A stretch of 64,000 bases of DNA from positions 33,173 through 97,172 of the forward strand of contig NZ_FQVJ01000013.1 in NCBI RefSeq assembly GCF_900129125.1, read 5' to 3'. Below the pieces are notes generated by a model that searched no databases, was not told where the DNA came from, and saw nothing but the letters and a program-made list of their open reading frames with translations. Numbering within the stretch: the stretch's first letter is position 1; each line of letters begins with the position of its first letter. This DNA comes from Acidocella aminolytica 101 = DSM 11237 (lineage in GTDB: Bacteria; Pseudomonadota; Alphaproteobacteria; Acetobacterales; Acetobacteraceae). Both the position numbers and the translations under genes were made by a program. Positions 50,215 to 59,098 of this stretch are shown in pieces.

Positions 50215-50855
50215 TCAGCCTAATTGCCAAGGAATTGCGGCTTTCATTCCGGCACGGCGCCGAAAGCATGGCCGCCTTGCTGTTTTTCATTATTGCCGGA
50301 ACGCTGTTCGCCTTCGGGGTGGGGCCTGATCCGTCCATTTTGTCGCGCATTGCGCCAAGCGTGGTGTGGGTGACCGCATTGCTGGCCGCATTGTTGCCCC
50401 TGGACCGGCTGTTCGGCCCAGATTTCGAGGACGGCACGCTGGACCTGCTGCTGCTCTCCGGCAAACCCGCTTATGAGATCGCCGCCGCCAAGGCGGCCTC
50501 ACATTGGCTGACCACCGGCTTGCCCCTGCTTATTATGGCTGCGCCACTCGCCGTTATGCTGCGCCTGCCCGGCGACAGGCTGCCCGTGCTGCTGCTGACG
50601 CTGCTGCCGGGTACGCTGATTTTTTCATTACTGGGAACAATGGCGGCAGCACTCACCACCGGTGCGCGGCGCGGGGCAATTCTGATGCCTTTGATCACAC
50701 TGCCACTAATGATCCCAAGTCTGATCTTCGGGACAGCGGCGGCAACCAGCCCCCACCCGGCGCCGCCTTTTTATATGATCTTTGCCATGTTGCTGGCCGC
50801 CCTGCCGCTTGCCCCGCTTGGCACGGGGCTCGCTCTACGCGCCGCGGCAGAGTAA
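50211..50855 (+). CDS. ccmB: Heme exporter membrane protein CcmB
   Basis: 214 residues with six predicted membrane helices; conserved N-terminal LIAKELRLSFRHGAES and LDRLFGPDFEDGTLDLLLLSG. Membrane partner of CcmA. ccmC, which normally follows, is absent; the next gene is convergent 10 bases later. Confidence 0.92.
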   Translation: MISLIAKELRLSFRHGAESMAALLFFIIAGTLFAFGVGPDPSILSRIAPSVVWVTALLAALLPLDRLFGPDFEDGTLDLLLLSGKPAYEIAAAKAASHWLTTGLPLLIMAAPLAVMLRLPGDRLPVLLLTLLPGTLIFSLLGTMAAALTTGARRGAILMPLITLPLMIPSLIFGTAAATSPHPAPPFYMIFAMLLAALPLAPLGTGLALRAAAE

Positions 50856-50865
50856 CTCGCCACCT

Positions 50866-51573
50866 TCAGAGGCTGGCGGCGGGAAAGGCAAGGCCCGAGC
50901 CGGGATCGACGAACACCAACTCGTCCTTCACTTCTTTCACGCCCGGTGCATTCTCTACGATGGTGACCACGGCCCGGCGTTCCTCGTCAGAGAAGATCGT
51001 GCCTTCCAGTGTCACCACACTGTCTTTGACCGCGACCTGCAAACCGGAGCGGGGCGCCCATTTGGCTTGGCCAATCTCGTTCTTGATATAAGCCAGAATA
51101 TCATCGTCACTGACCAACTCGTGCGTCTCGATTAGCTTGGCGGTTAAAGCCTTCAGCAGGTCGGTCCGGCCAATAATACCCACCAGTTTATTATTCTCCA
51201 TCACCGGCAGACGCTTGAAATGCTTCCGCAGCATAATCTGTACGGCTTCAGCTAAAGAGGTATCAGGCGTTACAAAGACAGGATTATGCGTCATCACACC
51301 GCTCACATGGCGGGAATGGGTCGCCACATAATCCGCAGCCACGGCGGCTGGTTGCAACAGCGCTTTGAGCCATCCGGCTGGGGTGCCTTCAGTGCCGATT
51401 TCGGCCCGGCGCAGCATGTCGCCTTCCGTCACCACGCCCACCAAGGTGCCATTTTCATCAAGAACCGGCAAACCGCTGACATGGTTGGCCAACATAATCC
51501 GGGCTGCATCAACCACGGTGGTCCGGGGCTGCACGGCAATTGTGTTGCGGTTCATAATTTCGGCGACATTCAT
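50866..51573 (-). CDS. CBS-pair and BON domain protein, FNR-regulated candidate
   Basis: 235 residues. CBS1 (about 1-60) has AEIMNRNTIAVQP and VSGLPVLDENGTLVGVVTE; CBS2 (about 90-150) has VMTHNPVFVTPDTSLAEA and VGIIGRTDLLKAL. A BON domain (about 160-225) has LQVAVKDSVVTLEGTIFS. CBS pairs sense adenine nucleotides; BON domains often bind membranes or phospholipid. No signal peptide, so likely cytoplasmic. A perfect FNR box 57 bases upstream and fnr next door suggest oxygen-responsive expression. Confidence 0.88.
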   Translation of the reverse strand: MNVAEIMNRNTIAVQPRTTVVDAARIMLANHVSGLPVLDENGTLVGVVTEGDMLRRAEIGTEGTPAGWLKALLQPAAVAADYVATHSRHVSGVMTHNPVFVTPDTSLAEAVQIMLRKHFKRLPVMENNKLVGIIGRTDLLKALTAKLIETHELVSDDDILAYIKNEIGQAKWAPRSGLQVAVKDSVVTLEGTIFSDEERRAVVTIVENAPGVKEVKDELVFVDPGSGLAFPAASL

Positions 51574-51629
51574 GACACCCTCCTCAAGGCTTAGTGTTTT
51601 GTTTTTGTCATGTTCCTTCGCCGTGCGCT

Positions 51630-51643
51630 TTGATGATGATCAA
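51630..51643. promoter_or_regulatory. Perfect FNR/FixK box upstream of the CBS-BON gene
   Basis: TTGATGATGATCAA matches TTGAT-N4-ATCAA at every consensus position. It overlaps the fnr stop codon and lies 57 bases before the CBS-BON start codon, a suitable place for activation. Confidence 0.72.
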
Positions 51644-52413
51644 TTCGCCGCTTCGGCAATATTCTCCAATGCCTGTGGACGCAGCAGCACGACTTCATGG
51701 ATATTGGGTATCTCAATCAGCCCCTCTTTTTTCAGAGCGCTGAGTGAGCGGGAGACAGTTTCAATCGTCAGGCCGAGATAATCCGCGAGGTCGGTCCGCG
51801 ACAACGGCAAAGTGAGCTTCGCGTTGGGCCGCGGCAGCTTGCCAGTGTTGCAATTTTCCTGCCGCTGCGCCCAGGAAAGCAGGAAGCTAGCAATACGTTC
51901 CAGCGCGGTCTTGCGGCCGAGCAGCAGCATCTGCTGTTGGCTCAGCACCAGTTCATGCATCGCCACATCCAGCAGCTTGCGCTCAAGGGCCGGATACTCC
52001 TCGAACATCGCGCGCATCCCGGCGCGGGAGAACCGGCAAAGCTGCACGGGCTCCATCGTCTCTGCGGACACCACATTCATGTCCGTGGCGGCCAAGCCGA
52101 TAAAATGCCCGGGCCCTGCAAAACCAGTGATCTGACGGCGCCCGTCCGGCAGGGCCTTGAACAGTCGCACCGTGCCGGAATTCACATTATAGAAGAATTG
52201 CGCCGCATCGCCTTCCTCTAGAAACAGCCTTCCAGTCGGCAAGGTCATTCGGTGAGCGGCGCTGGAGAGAAACACTAACTCCTCATCGGACAATGCGTCG
52301 CACAAGCCCAAATGACGGGCGCCGCAATCCTCACAGGCGGAAGCAGAGGGACGGTCCGCCAGATTGATTGCGACCGGATGACGCAGAGAGGCGATTTTGC
52401 CAAATGAACTCAT
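51640..52413 (-). CDS. FNR-type Crp-family oxygen-sensing regulator
   Basis: 257 residues. Cysteines C27, C30 and C38 (C-x2-C-x7-C) plus C126 (EPVQLCRFSR) form the likely [4Fe-4S] ligand set of FnrL/FNR. The cNMP-like beta-roll spans roughly 45-160. The helix-turn-helix has LSRTDLADYLGLTIETVSRS, whose E-x2-SR residues read TTGAT half-sites. It should act as an anaerobic/microaerobic activator or repressor. It is likely autoregulated through the box at 52441. Confidence 0.92.
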   Translation of the reverse strand: MSSFGKIASLRHPVAINLADRPSASACEDCGARHLGLCDALSDEELVFLSSAAHRMTLPTGRLFLEEGDAAQFFYNVNSGTVRLFKALPDGRRQITGFAGPGHFIGLAATDMNVVSAETMEPVQLCRFSRAGMRAMFEEYPALERKLLDVAMHELVLSQQQMLLLGRKTALERIASFLLSWAQRQENCNTGKLPRPNAKLTLPLSRTDLADYLGLTIETVSRSLSALKKEGLIEIPNIHEVVLLRPQALENIAEAAN

Positions 52414-52440
52414 AAAGCCTGCTTACTCTCAAGGATCGCA

Positions 52441-52454
52441 CTGATCCATATCAA
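52441..52454. promoter_or_regulatory. Near-perfect FNR box upstream of fnr
   Basis: On the minus strand TTGATATGGATCAG, one base off TTGAT-N4-ATCAA, 28 bases before the fnr start codon. The close spacing suggests autoregulation, possibly repression. A weaker half-matching site (TTATCTGGATCAG) lies at about 52488-52500. Confidence 0.6.
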
Positions 52455-52633
52455 AAGCAGCATAAGGCCCTTCACACCATGTTGTTCTTATCTGGATCAG
52501 CCGGTTTGAACTTGCCTTGTCACAGATAAAAACAAGGGATGCGCCCCTCCCCGCCCTTAACCGGCGGCAGGGTCGCATCCCTGGCGTCTCATTATCGGAA
52601 AAGGCGAAACTTTATCGACCTTTTCCGCTCAAT

Positions 52634-53733
52634 TCATGCTTCCGTGCGGTGCGTCATGGAGACATTGCAGGCTTCAGGCCCAAAAATCATCAACAGGATC
52701 AACACCACAGCCACGATGCCGCCGACCAGTTCCAGCGAATAACCATAATCACCGCCATTCAGCGATGTGATATGGGTCTGAATCGGCGCGTTGAAGGACG
52801 CCACTAAATTCCCCAGCTGTTACACGAAGCACGGAAAGGTCGCGCGAATCTCAGACGGAGATAGCTCGTTCAGATGCACCGGCACGACGCCCCAAGCCCC
52901 TGTGCGCCGATCTGCATAAAGAAGGTCGCGATGGCGATGGTGGCGAAGGTTGTGCCATGCGACCAGGGCCACAGCGTGATCAGCACAATGGCGCAAGCGC
53001 CGATAATGGCATAACGGCGGCCAATCTTCTCGCTGAGATAGCCGAACAGTACCCCACCGATCACCGCGCCAGCGTTAAAGATCAATCCGGCATTGACCAT
53101 CTGGCTATGGTTGAAATGAAGCTGATGACCCAGGAACAACTTAACATAGATGTCCTGCATGCCGTAGGAGAGGAAGTTGAATGCCGCCATCATCACCACG
53201 CCATAGAGCACCAGCTTGGCGTTTTCTTCAGCACGGTGCTGATGGAAACCTTGGTCGGACAGTGCCTCATGGCCTCAAAGGCCGGGCTTTCCTCAATCTT
53301 GGTGGCGATAAACAGCACCAGCAACGCGGGTAGCGCGCCGACGAAGAACATGCCACGCCAACCCAACGGTTGCATCCCGAAATCGAACAACAGCGTGGCC
53401 AGCAAAGCGTTGAATGGATACCCCGCCTGCAACAACCCGGACACCCAGCCGTCCGAAAATGAAGGCACCGATGGCACGAGTCGCCAGCGTTAAGGTGATC
53501 GAGAACGCCACCGAGGCAATATTGAACCCAAACGCCTGGGAGACGTTATCCAGGGTCAGAATCAAAATGAAGAAATCGAATGCACCCAGCGTCCAGCCCA
53601 GGAACGCGGCAGCTACAACGTCGCGCGCCCTTTTCAAATCAACTGCTGAAGTCTCCGAGATGCAGTTCCCTTCCAAAATGTCATCCGGCATCAACCGGCA
53701 AGATAAGTCCGGTGTCTGGTTACTAACCAGCAC
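52634..53733 (-). pseudogene. Broken MFS transporter (carboxylate/aromatic acid type)
   Basis: Consecutive frames rebuild a transporter. From 53733: RDVVAAAFLGWTLGAFDFFI, then TLATRAIGAFIFGRLG. A shift leads to GYPFNALLATLLFDFG and GWRGMFFVGALPALLV; another shift to FGYLSEKIGRRYAIIGACAI. The last part reads VVPVHLNELSPSEIRATFP, an in-frame TAA, then QLGNLVASFNAPIQTHI and VGGIVAVVLILLMIFGP, ending at 52634. LGWTLGAFDFF and GRRYAI are MFS signatures. At least two frameshifts and one stop; not functional. Confidence 0.75.
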
Positions 53734-53889
53734 AACGCCGCCTTATGGGTCAGGAACCTTGTCCAAGCAATCTGGCAAGAGGAAGTATTTTATGAATTTT
53801 AGCCTGTGCCAGCCAACGACAATTGAAACCCTGGAACCACGCGCAAAGCACGGAAGGCATGAAAATCTGACTGCCAAATTTTTAAGGAA

Positions 53890-53967
53890 TGGTCGGAGTG
53901 AGAGGATTCGAACCTCCGGCCCCTGCGTTCCGAACACAGTACTCTAACCAGGCTGAGCTACACTCCG
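53890..53967 (-). tRNA. tRNA-Pro (anticodon CGG)
   Basis: The minus strand starts CGGAGTGTAGCTCAG; anticodon stem CTGTG/CGCAG with loop TTCGGAA; T arm GGTTCGAATCC; CCA encoded (53890-53892). The 156 bases between the broken MFS gene and this tRNA, and the 186 bases after it, hold nothing else that I can identify. Confidence 0.95.
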
Positions 53968-54153
53968 ATGCGGCGAGCCTATAGCTGAGCGACTGGGATT
54001 CCGCAAGGCCCTTTGGCAAAACCCTTCCACGCTAGGAACCGCCCCCTGAAAAATGTCACGAATAGCCATAATCCCGTTACCTTTGACGGCTAAAGACGCG
54101 ATTTATCAGCAAGTCATAGCCAGGGGTGAAAGCGGCGTGTTAGGTTTTTGTCC

Positions 54154-54948
54154 ATGTGTTTGATGTGCAACGCCTCACGGCGAAGCTTTTTGCGCCTTGG
54201 TTTTGGTGCCGCGGGTTTGGCGGCCCTTCCCCGCCTGTCCCGCGCGGCACGGCAAAAACCTTTGGTCATGCTTGACCCGGGGCATGGCGGCCATGACCCG
54301 GGCGCCATCGCGCCGGATGGGTATTATGAAAAAACCATCACGCTAACAACCGCGCTGGAACTGCGCCATGCCTTGCAAGCGACGGGGCATTACCGCATCG
54401 CCATGACTCGTACGACGGACCGTTTCATTCCCCTGGAAGGCCGCGTGAATATGGCGCTTAAACATAAAGCGGACCTGTTCCTCTCCATGCATTGCGACCA
54501 TCTGCCTGAGCAGGATCTGCGCGGCGCGTCTATTTTTACGTTATCCGACAAAGCCTCGGATAAGCTGGCCGCCGCCGTGGCGCAGGATGAAAACAGCGCC
54601 GACGGCCCGAACGCCCCCATCTCAGGTGTTTCGCCCCAGGTTGCGAATATTCTGGCCAGCCTGACCACCCGCGCCACCAAAATCAGCTCCGCCACCTTCT
54701 CCCAGGATATCGCCACGGCTTTTTCCGGCGGGATTCCGCTGCTACCCGACCCGCAGCGCAGCGCCAATTTCGCGGTGTTGCGCGACCCTTCGACCCCCTC
54801 CGTGCTACTCGAAATGGGGTGCCTCAGCAATGAGGAGGACGAGCAGCGCCTGCGGAATACACATCAGCGTCACCAGCTTGTCGCACGGCTCAGTGATGCC
54901 ATCGATAGCTATTTTAAGGATACCGCCAATGGCCGTATGGCTGGCTGA
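54154..54948 (+). CDS. N-acetylmuramoyl-L-alanine amidase (Amidase_3), Tat-exported
   Basis: About 264 residues; ATG 54154 or ATG 54163 (CNASRRSFLRLGFG) are the likely starts. The twin-arginine signal SRRSFLRLGFGAAGLAAL matches S-R-R-x-F-L. The catalytic domain has VMLDPGHGGHDPGA (zinc His), YYEKTITL (zinc Glu), LFLSMHCDH (zinc His) and VLLEMGCLSNEEDE (catalytic Glu). It is an AmiA/AmiC-type enzyme without an AMIN domain, and it separates daughter-cell peptidoglycan. It lies 61 bases before the PBP1A gene. Confidence 0.92.
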   Translation: MCLMCNASRRSFLRLGFGAAGLAALPRLSRAARQKPLVMLDPGHGGHDPGAIAPDGYYEKTITLTTALELRHALQATGHYRIAMTRTTDRFIPLEGRVNMALKHKADLFLSMHCDHLPEQDLRGASIFTLSDKASDKLAAAVAQDENSADGPNAPISGVSPQVANILASLTTRATKISSATFSQDIATAFSGGIPLLPDPQRSANFAVLRDPSTPSVLLEMGCLSNEEDEQRLRNTHQRHQLVARLSDAIDSYFKDTANGRMAG

Positions 54949-55009
54949 ATTGCGAAGCTGTCATTTTCGCCGTCTCGCGGCCTTGGAAATGAGATGCTAA
55001 GAGCCCGGC

Positions 55010-57616
55010 ATGTCTGATCAGAATGACGATTTTTCCGCCGGCGACCGGTTGGCGCGCCCCAGCCGCAATGCGCCAAAGCCGCAACGCAAGCAACCGCGTG
55101 AACCACGGGCGCCAAAGCCTCGGAAACGCCATAGCCTGATCGGGCGGATCGTGAGCTTCTTCATCAGCAGCCTCTACAGACTGGTTTTTCTTGTCATCGT
55201 CGCCGGTATTATCGCGGCGGGCGGGGCGTTTCTGTTTTTCTCTGCCGGGCTGCCGAGCATCAACAGCCTGAAAACGTACAAACCGCCCTTGGAGTCGCGC
55301 GTTTACGCCTCGAACTTCAACCTGCTGGCGGAAATGGGCACGCAGCACAGTATTTATGTGCCGTACGACCAGATCCCCAAAGTGGTGCAAAACGCCTTCA
55401 TCTCGGCGGAAGATCGGCTATTCTGGGTGGAACCTGGCATCAACCCGCTGGCAATCGTTCGTGCCGGGTTGACCGACATCACGCTGATCGGCACCGGCCG
55501 GCGGCCCATCGGCGCTTCGACCATCACCCAGCAGGTGGTGAAGAACATGCTCCTGGACAACCACATCACCTTCGTGACCAAGATCAAGGAAGCGATCCTG
55601 GCAATGCGTGTGTCCCAGGCGATGAGCAAGAAGCAGGTTCTAACACTTTATCTGAACGAAGTGGATTTGGGGCAGAACTCCTTTGGTGTGGCGGCGGCGG
55701 CGCAGACTTATTTCGACAAACCGCTTTCCCAACTCGACATCGCCCAGGCCGCGACGCTGGCCGCCTTGCCCAAGGCCCCCACCAGCTACAATCCCTTCCT
55801 GCATCCGAACGCCTCTCTGCAACGGCGCAATTTTATCATCGGCCGTATGTTGGATGATGGCGTGATCACCAAGGCGCAGGCTGAAGCAGCCCAGGCCGAG
55901 CCGCTGCTACCCAAAGCCGGGAAAACCACAAAATCCGTGCCGGATGGCGGTTATTTCGCTGATGCCGTCCGGGCCCAACTGATTCAGAAATTTGGCCAGA
56001 AGGCCGTGAATACCGGCGGGCTGATTGTTCGCACCAGCCTCAACCCCACCTTGCAGGAAGCCGCCGCCAAGGCGATGCGCGACGGGTTGGAGCATTACGA
56101 CCATATTTACGGTGGCTGGCATGGGCTGGTCACTCATGTCTCTGACACCGACCTTGCCACCAACTGGGAGAAATTGCTGGCCAAACAGCCAACTCCACCC
56201 GGAATGCGGAGCGGCTGGCGGCTTGGAATCGTGCTCTCCGCCGAGCACGACGCGGCGCGAATCGGCACTGAGAACATGACAACCGGTAAATTAGCGACCG
56301 GCACCCTGCCGCTGGACAATATGCGCTGGGCCCGGCCTCTGGACCATGGCCGCCCCGGCGCGCATCCCACCTCCACCGCGCAGGTGCTGAAACCCGGCGA
56401 TGTGGTGATGGTATCGGGCGCGTTGAAATCCTTGTCACTGGAACAAATCCCGAAAGTTCAGGGCGCGCTGATTTCCATGGATCCAAGCACCGGGCGGGTT
56501 GTGGCAATGATCGGCGGCTGGAGCCATGATGTCAGCCCCTTCAACCGGGCCATCCAGACGCAGCGCCAACCGGGCTCCTCGGTCAAGCCGTTGGTGTACC
56601 TCACCGCCATGGAACAAGGCATCCAGCCGGACGCCGACGTGCTGGACGGGCCGTTTGTGCAGGTGATGCCGGATGGTTCCGTTTACCGCCCCGGCAATTA
56701 TGAAAACACGTTCCAAGGGCCGGTGCCGATTTTCCACGCGCTGGAACAATCGCTCAACCTCGCCACCTTGCATCTGGCCCGCCAGATCGGCCTGCCAGCG
56801 ATTGCCAAAACTTTCCATGATTTTGGCATTGTGGACAAAATGCCGCCTTACTACCCGTCCGCCATCGGCGCCATCGACACCACCTTGTGGAAGATGACCG
56901 CAGCTTATGCATCGCTGGACCAGTATGGCCGGCTGGTCACGCCAAGCCTGATTGACAGCGTGACCAACCCGGACGGCACGGTGTTGTATCAGGCCCCCGA
57001 AGAGCATTGCGCGAACTGCGTTAACGGCAACCCGGACCAGCCGCCGCAACTCACCCCTACAGGCCAGCAAGTAGCTGATGCTGATTCAGTGTATCAGATG
57101 CTAGTCATGATGCGCGGCGTGGCTCTGCGGGGCACCGGTATTCCAGCGGTGCGGGGAATTTCCCAGCCTGTGGCGGGCAAGACCGGTACCACCAATAATT
57201 TCAACGACGCGTGGTTCATCGGCTTCACGCCGGGTGTCGTGACCGGTTGCTGGGTTGGCTTCGACACCCCGTCCAGCCTCGGCAATAACGAGACAGGCGG
57301 GAATGTCTGTGGCCCCATCTGGAACGAATTTATGAAGGTGGCGCTCAAAGAGCAGCCAGACCTCGACTTTGCGACCCCACCCGGCATGACCTTACAGCAA
57401 GTACCTGAACCGGATGGGCGGATGGTCACGGAAGCCTTCAAGCCCGGCCAGAGCCCCGGCGCGCAAAACGCATTTGGCCTGCTGGGCGGCGGCATGGATA
57501 GCCTTGGCGGGTCCAGCAGCAACAACAATGGCAACGCACCCGCCTCTCCCGGGACTGGGACGCCTGCCACCTCCACGCCTTCGGTTATCGATAAATCGCT
57601 CGGCGGGCTTTACTAA
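55010..57616 (+). CDS. mrcA: Penicillin-binding protein 1A (bifunctional)
   Basis: 868 residues. Basic cytoplasmic tail, membrane helix about 52-78, then GT51 transglycosylase with SAEDRLFWVEPGINPLA (catalytic Glu) and GASTITQQVVKNMLL. The transpeptidase has QRQPGSSVKPLVYLTAM (SxxK), an SLN-type motif in EQSLNLATLHLARQ, and AGKTGTTNNFNDAWFIGFTP (KTG). A Ser/Asn/Gly-rich C-terminal tail follows. It makes and crosslinks peptidoglycan; the preceding gene encodes a hydrolase of the same polymer. Confidence 0.95.
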   Translation: MSDQNDDFSAGDRLARPSRNAPKPQRKQPREPRAPKPRKRHSLIGRIVSFFISSLYRLVFLVIVAGIIAAGGAFLFFSAGLPSINSLKTYKPPLESRVYASNFNLLAEMGTQHSIYVPYDQIPKVVQNAFISAEDRLFWVEPGINPLAIVRAGLTDITLIGTGRRPIGASTITQQVVKNMLLDNHITFVTKIKEAILAMRVSQAMSKKQVLTLYLNEVDLGQNSFGVAAAAQTYFDKPLSQLDIAQAATLAALPKAPTSYNPFLHPNASLQRRNFIIGRMLDDGVITKAQAEAAQAEPLLPKAGKTTKSVPDGGYFADAVRAQLIQKFGQKAVNTGGLIVRTSLNPTLQEAAAKAMRDGLEHYDHIYGGWHGLVTHVSDTDLATNWEKLLAKQPTPPGMRSGWRLGIVLSAEHDAARIGTENMTTGKLATGTLPLDNMRWARPLDHGRPGAHPTSTAQVLKPGDVVMVSGALKSLSLEQIPKVQGALISMDPSTGRVVAMIGGWSHDVSPFNRAIQTQRQPGSSVKPLVYLTAMEQGIQPDADVLDGPFVQVMPDGSVYRPGNYENTFQGPVPIFHALEQSLNLATLHLARQIGLPAIAKTFHDFGIVDKMPPYYPSAIGAIDTTLWKMTAAYASLDQYGRLVTPSLIDSVTNPDGTVLYQAPEEHCANCVNGNPDQPPQLTPTGQQVADADSVYQMLVMMRGVALRGTGIPAVRGISQPVAGKTGTTNNFNDAWFIGFTPGVVTGCWVGFDTPSSLGNNETGGNVCGPIWNEFMKVALKEQPDLDFATPPGMTLQQVPEPDGRMVTEAFKPGQSPGAQNAFGLLGGGMDSLGGSSSNNNGNAPASPGTGTPATSTPSVIDKSLGGLY

Positions 57617-57628
57617 CCCGCTTGCGCC

Positions 57629-57656
57629 AAAAAGCGCCCGCCTCTGGCGGGCGTTT
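57629..57656. terminator. Bidirectional terminator between PBP1A and the YedY-like gene
   Basis: CGCCCGCC / GGCGGGCG with a 3-base loop, flanked by AAAAA on the left and TTT on the right, so it has a U tract on both strands. It sits between two convergent stops. Confidence 0.82.
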
Positions 57657-57662
57657 GCCGTT

Positions 57663-58373
57663 TCAGGAGCCGCTAAACCAATTATAGCCCTGGTCCGCCC
57701 AGTAGCCGCCCGGGTAGATGTTGGTGACCGCAAGCTGTACAATGGATTTCGGGTTCTTGAAGCCAAGCTTGGTGGGAATACGCAGCCGCACGGGCGCACC
57801 AAATGGTGGCGTCAACGGCTGGCCTAGGAAATCCAGGGCCAAAATGGTTTGCGGATGCAAGGCGGACGGCATGTCGATGGAGCTGTAATACCCATCCGCG
57901 CATTTGAAGCTGACATATTTGCAACGTGTATCCGCCCCCACACGGCGCAAAAAATCCCGTAAGGGCACCCCTGACCATTGGCCGATCACGCGCCACCCCT
58001 CCACGCAAACAAACCGAGTGATCTGCGATTCCTGTGGCAATACCCTGAGCTGGGTCAGCTTCCATGGCGTTTTATCCTGGATCTGGCCGCCAAGCTCCAG
58101 CCTGTATGTGGCTTCATCCACCACCGGCGCCTGATCGATGCTGTAAAAGGCATTGAAGCGTGGCGGGCGGGTGATCTGGTCCGGCTTAAAGGTTGGTGCC
58201 AGCGTATGCGGGTCGAACAAAGCCGCCTGCACCCGGTCATTCCAGGCGGACATGGCATGTAGAAACTTGTCCGCAAGGTCCGGGTGTTCCGGGTCCTCAT
58301 AATTGCAGCCGCCTAAGGGCACGGACACACCGAGCGCCATGGCACGCAGCAGCATGGAGCGGCGCTTGATCAT
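57663..58373 (-). CDS. YedY/MsrP-like molybdopterin oxidoreductase, predicted Tat lipoprotein
   Basis: 236 residues from ATG 58373, which overlaps the cytochrome gene as ATGA. The N-terminus IKRRSMLLRAMALGVSVPLG plus GC combines an Arg pair with a lipobox (C23). The sulfite-oxidase-fold domain has RFVCVEGWRVIGQWSGVPL, with C123 as the likely Mo ligand, and PVRLRIPTKLGFKNPKSIV. MsrP reduces oxidised methionine in periplasmic proteins. This relative is shorter and possibly membrane-anchored by lipid. Electrons would come from the cytochrome encoded by the preceding gene. Confidence 0.85.
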   Translation of the reverse strand: MIKRRSMLLRAMALGVSVPLGGCNYEDPEHPDLADKFLHAMSAWNDRVQAALFDPHTLAPTFKPDQITRPPRFNAFYSIDQAPVVDEATYRLELGGQIQDKTPWKLTQLRVLPQESQITRFVCVEGWRVIGQWSGVPLRDFLRRVGADTRCKYVSFKCADGYYSSIDMPSALHPQTILALDFLGQPLTPPFGAPVRLRIPTKLGFKNPKSIVQLAVTNIYPGGYWADQGYNWFSGS

Positions 58374-58957
58374 GGCAGACGTCCTCCCGTGATCATTGGC
58401 GGCAAGACCTTCGGCACCAGCGCCACCAATAGCAGATGAATGAGAATAAACAGGCAAATTCCGGTCATCGCGAAGAAATGTACAAAGCGGGACACAACAT
58501 AGCCGCCGAATAGATCGCTCAAGAACCAGAGCTGCACCGGCTTCCAGATGGCGAGCCCGGATAGCACCGCCACAAGCGCCGCAAACAGCACGCCCACATA
58601 AAGCAGCTTCTGTACCGCGTTATAAACACCCCTCTCATGCTTCAGGTCGAAGCTGAGTGCGGCGCGCAAATCCCGCAACAACGCGCGTGGGCGAATAGGG
58701 AACAGTTTTTTGTAATGGCCGCTAGCCAAGCTCCAAACAACATAGATCAACCCGTTGAGCACCAGCAGCCACATGGCCGCCAGATGCCAAGCAATCGCCG
58801 CGCCCAACCATTGGCCGATGGTGAAGGGGAAGGTAAAATCGAACAAAGGCGAGGCATTATAAATCTGCCAGCCGCTACCGATCATGATCACCATGGCGAT
58901 AACATTAAGCCAATGGGTCAGCCGTAAAGGCCATGGGTGGATGACGCGCCCGCTCAT
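58370..58957 (-). CDS. Cytochrome b561/YedZ-like membrane electron donor
   Basis: 195 residues from ATG 58957 (GAGAGGGGAG upstream). Four membrane helices at about 14-32, 52-76, 116-137 and 156-181. Candidate heme ligands are H15, H58, H160 and H174, with H7 also present. It starts VIHPWPLRLTHWLN, typical of the cytochrome b/b6-b561 group. Expected to pass quinol electrons to the YedY-like lipoprotein. A frame continuing to 59206 crosses the intergenic operator and is not used. Confidence 0.85.
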   Translation of the reverse strand: MSGRVIHPWPLRLTHWLNVIAMVIMIGSGWQIYNASPLFDFTFPFTIGQWLGAAIAWHLAAMWLLVLNGLIYVVWSLASGHYKKLFPIRPRALLRDLRAALSFDLKHERGVYNAVQKLLYVGVLFAALVAVLSGLAIWKPVQLWFLSDLFGGYVVSRFVHFFAMTGICLFILIHLLLVALVPKVLPPMITGGRLP

Positions 58958-59043
58958 AAGCCGCACTCCCCTCTCCAGTTGGAAACATATTAGATATACG
59001 CACAGCATGGCGCTCTGGATGCGCGGGCTGCAAGGCATGAATT

Positions 59044-59062
59044 CAATGCCCAAACGGCATTG
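59044..59062. promoter_or_regulatory. LysR-type operator candidate in the divergent intergenic region
   Basis: Perfect 7-base dyad CAATGCC-N5-GGCATTG. Its inner part TGCC-N5-GGCA fits the LysR rule T-N11-A with dyad symmetry. It lies between the start of the cytochrome/YedY-like pair (58957) and the methionine-rich peptide gene (59138). A LysR gene is the third gene on the plus side. Confidence 0.6.
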
Positions 59063-59098
59063 GAGCCGCGACAGTGGCAGGCTGCATATCTCCGTTGT

